Positions 13,758-14,838 of a stretch of 14,838 nucleotides of DNA are shown one piece after another (position 1 is the first letter of the stretch; each line of letters starts with the position of its first letter). The notes beneath the pieces are model-generated. The model searched no databases and was not told where the DNA came from. It saw only the letters and a list, made by a program, of their open reading frames with translations. The DNA lies in the NCBI GenBank assembly GCA_030544185.1, contig JAUNRO010000033.1, positions 1 to 14,838 of the forward strand, written 5' to 3'. The stretch comes from Propionibacteriaceae bacterium (GTDB lineage: Bacteria > Actinomycetota > Actinomycetes > Propionibacteriales > Propionibacteriaceae). The position numbers and the translations under genes were made by a program.

Positions 13758-14134
13758 GGCAGAGTTATCACGTCGATGGGCTCGGGCACGGTGCCCAGCC
13801 CATCCCGAACGCCACGCGGGTCGGCAACATCGTCGTGAGCGGTGGCATCGGTGGCCGCAATCGGAGCACCGGCGACATGCCGGCCGAGCTGACCGATGAG
13901 GTCGCGAACTGCTTCGCCAACCTGCAGGCCGTCGCTGAGGGGGCGGGGATCAGCTGCGACGACATCGCCAAGGTGACGGTGTTCGTGGGGGACCGCTCGG
14001 TCCGTGAACTGATCAACGAGCACTGGTGCTCGCTCTTCCCGGACGAGCACAGCCGTCCGGTCCGGCACACCCTGGTCCAGCAGCTGTCCGGAATGCGCGT
14101 CCAACTGGAGTTCCTCGCGGTCACGCCTGGCTAG
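13754..14134 (+). CDS. RidA/YjgF/YER057c/UK114-family protein
   Basis: The 126-residue protein has the full RidA fold: TRVGNIVVSGGIGG (21-34), a TG loop, the helix VANCFANLQAVAEGAGIS (50-67), DDIAKVTVFVGD (69-80), and RPVRHTLVQQL...QLEFLAV (101-123). Arg104 and Glu119 correspond to the Arg and Glu that bind carboxylate and water in deaminating RidA members, so imine/enamine deaminase activity is possible. The family also includes 2-aminomuconate deaminases of ring-degradation pathways, which fits the neighbourhood, but the sequence alone does not prove that role. Start ATG 13754 overlaps the iclR stop (13755-13757); the regulator and RidA are probably translated in a coupled way. The next gene follows after 7 bases. 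General housekeeping deaminase is the alternative. Confidence 0.9.
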   Translation: MRQSYHVDGLGHGAQPIPNATRVGNIVVSGGIGGRNRSTGDMPAELTDEVANCFANLQAVAEGAGISCDDIAKVTVFVGDRSVRELINEHWCSLFPDEHSRPVRHTLVQQLSGMRVQLEFLAVTPG

Positions 14135-14141
14135 AACGCCT

Positions 14142-14750
14142 ATGTCTGTCCTGGGGAAGGCCACGGAGATCATCGAAGCCATCGGCCGGGTGAATGGCGC
14201 GAGCCGGTTGGGCGATCTGGCCAGCGAGTTGGGGATGCCGAAGTCCTCGTTGCATCGGCTGCTGGTGGAGATGGTCAATCTGGGTGTCCTGTGGAGCGCG
14301 GGAGACGGCACCTATCAGCTCGGACCGCGGCTCATTCGCTGGGGGCGGATGGCTGGGGATTCCTTCGATCTGCCGCGACTGGCGAAGCCCGTCATGCAGG
14401 CGCTCCGGGATGAGACCGACGAGACCGTCAATCTTTATGTCCCGGTCGAATACGGCCGGGTGTGCGTGGCCAGCGAGCCCGGGAACCGGGCGCTGCAGCA
14501 CAATCCGTTGGTGGGCCTGGTCCGCCCGGCTGGGCGCGGTGCCGCGGGAAAGCTCGTCATGGCGTACGCCTCGGCCGACGAACGGACGCGGATTCGCGAC
14601 GAGGTCAGCGGGGCCCTGCCCTCCGATGCCGAGCTCGATGAGCTGAAACACCAGCGCTTCGCCGTGTCCACCGAGGAGATGGAGCCCGGCCTCGTGGTCA
14701 TGGGCACGCCCGTCGTCGTGGTCGTCGCGACCAACGCCCTGCTCACCTAG
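14142..14750 (+). CDS. IclR-family regulator, third copy, cut short by an in-frame TAG
   Basis: A 202-residue frame starts at ATG 14142, 7 bases after ridA. It has a clear IclR helix-turn-helix (GKATEIIEAIGRVNGASRLG, DLASELGMPKSSLHRLLVEM, LGVLWSAGDGTYQLG; about 5-62) and most of the effector domain (DETDETVNLYVPVEYGRVCVAS, RPAGRGAAGKLVMAYA, FAVSTEEMEPGLVVMGTPV). Family members are usually about 250 residues, and the final beta strand and helices are missing. The frame continues beyond the TAG (14748-14750) without another stop to the window edge and still reads like an IclR C-terminus. It is therefore probably a recently inactivated gene, a sequencing error or, less likely, a functional short form. 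No ribosome site is obvious, so translation may be coupled to ridA. Confidence 0.85.
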   Translation: MSVLGKATEIIEAIGRVNGASRLGDLASELGMPKSSLHRLLVEMVNLGVLWSAGDGTYQLGPRLIRWGRMAGDSFDLPRLAKPVMQALRDETDETVNLYVPVEYGRVCVASEPGNRALQHNPLVGLVRPAGRGAAGKLVMAYASADERTRIRDEVSGALPSDAELDELKHQRFAVSTEEMEPGLVVMGTPVVVVVATNALLT

Positions 14751-14838
14751 CTGGTCATCCCCGCGCTGGACACGAGCTACTTGGCCGAGGAGCGGTACGG
14801 CGGCGTGGCCCTCGCGCAGGTGGCGAGCGTGTGGTCGG
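14751..14838 (+). pseudogene. In-frame continuation of the third IclR gene past the TAG (to window edge)
   Basis: The same frame gives LVIPALDTSYLAEERYGGVA and continues LAQVASVWS, with G or C at the third position of all 29 codons and no stop. Hydrophobic LVIP followed by a helix rich in Ala, Glu and Val is what the end of an IclR effector domain looks like. A one-base change of TCG (Ser) to TAG would explain the interruption. Confidence 0.55.

Noticed and set aside
8257..14838. Island as a recently acquired mobile element
   Set aside because: No integrase, transposase, tRNA edge, direct repeats or composition change; codon signature matches the flanking housekeeping genes.

Overview
This window is high-GC, densely coded DNA, almost certainly from an actinobacterium. 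The evidence is near-exclusive G/C at third codon positions, a fused KorA/KorB ferredoxin oxidoreductase pair, IclR- and GntR/FCD-type regulators, and a steroid/aromatic-type HsaA-HsaB-HsaC gene set. A Propionibacteriales-like source is possible but cannot be fixed from sequence alone. Tyrosine is often TAT although His, Asn and Phe are almost always C-ending, which is a distinctive codon signature.

Positions 1-5153 hold central metabolism and envelope genes. The C-terminal third of glycogen phosphorylase (+) enters from the left and ends at a long perfect hairpin. Converging on it is korA-korB (-), the two-subunit 2-oxoglutarate:ferredoxin oxidoreductase, with overlapping genes. Upstream of korA is a 284-bp gap containing an AT-rich island, then a polytopic YbhN/LPG-synthase-TM-type membrane protein (-).

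Positions 5154-8256 hold a FadR-like GntR regulator (+) converging on an enoyl-CoA hydratase/isomerase-family gene (-). The latter has a readable promoter and a palindrome. Divergent from it is a two-gene envelope pair (+): a small lipoprotein and an exported OmpA-domain protein, overlapping by 17 bp.

Positions 8257-14838 are the accessory highlight, a probable aromatic-ring degradation island. An IclR regulator (-) is divergent from three co-directional genes (+). These are a flavin reductase fused to an IclR-type effector domain, a type I extradiol ring-cleavage dioxygenase, and an HsaA-like flavin-dependent monooxygenase. Together they could hydroxylate a phenolic substrate to a catechol and open it by meta-cleavage. 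A second IclR gene is translationally coupled to a RidA-family protein. A third IclR gene follows, interrupted by an in-frame TAG. IclR-like palindromes of related sequence lie in the divergent promoter region and just upstream of the second IclR gene, suggesting one regulon.

The most novel-looking element is the flavin reductase carrying a ligand-sensing IclR effector fold without a helix-turn-helix. It suggests a reductase gated directly by pathway substrate. No tRNA, rRNA, CRISPR array, transposase or attachment site was recognised.
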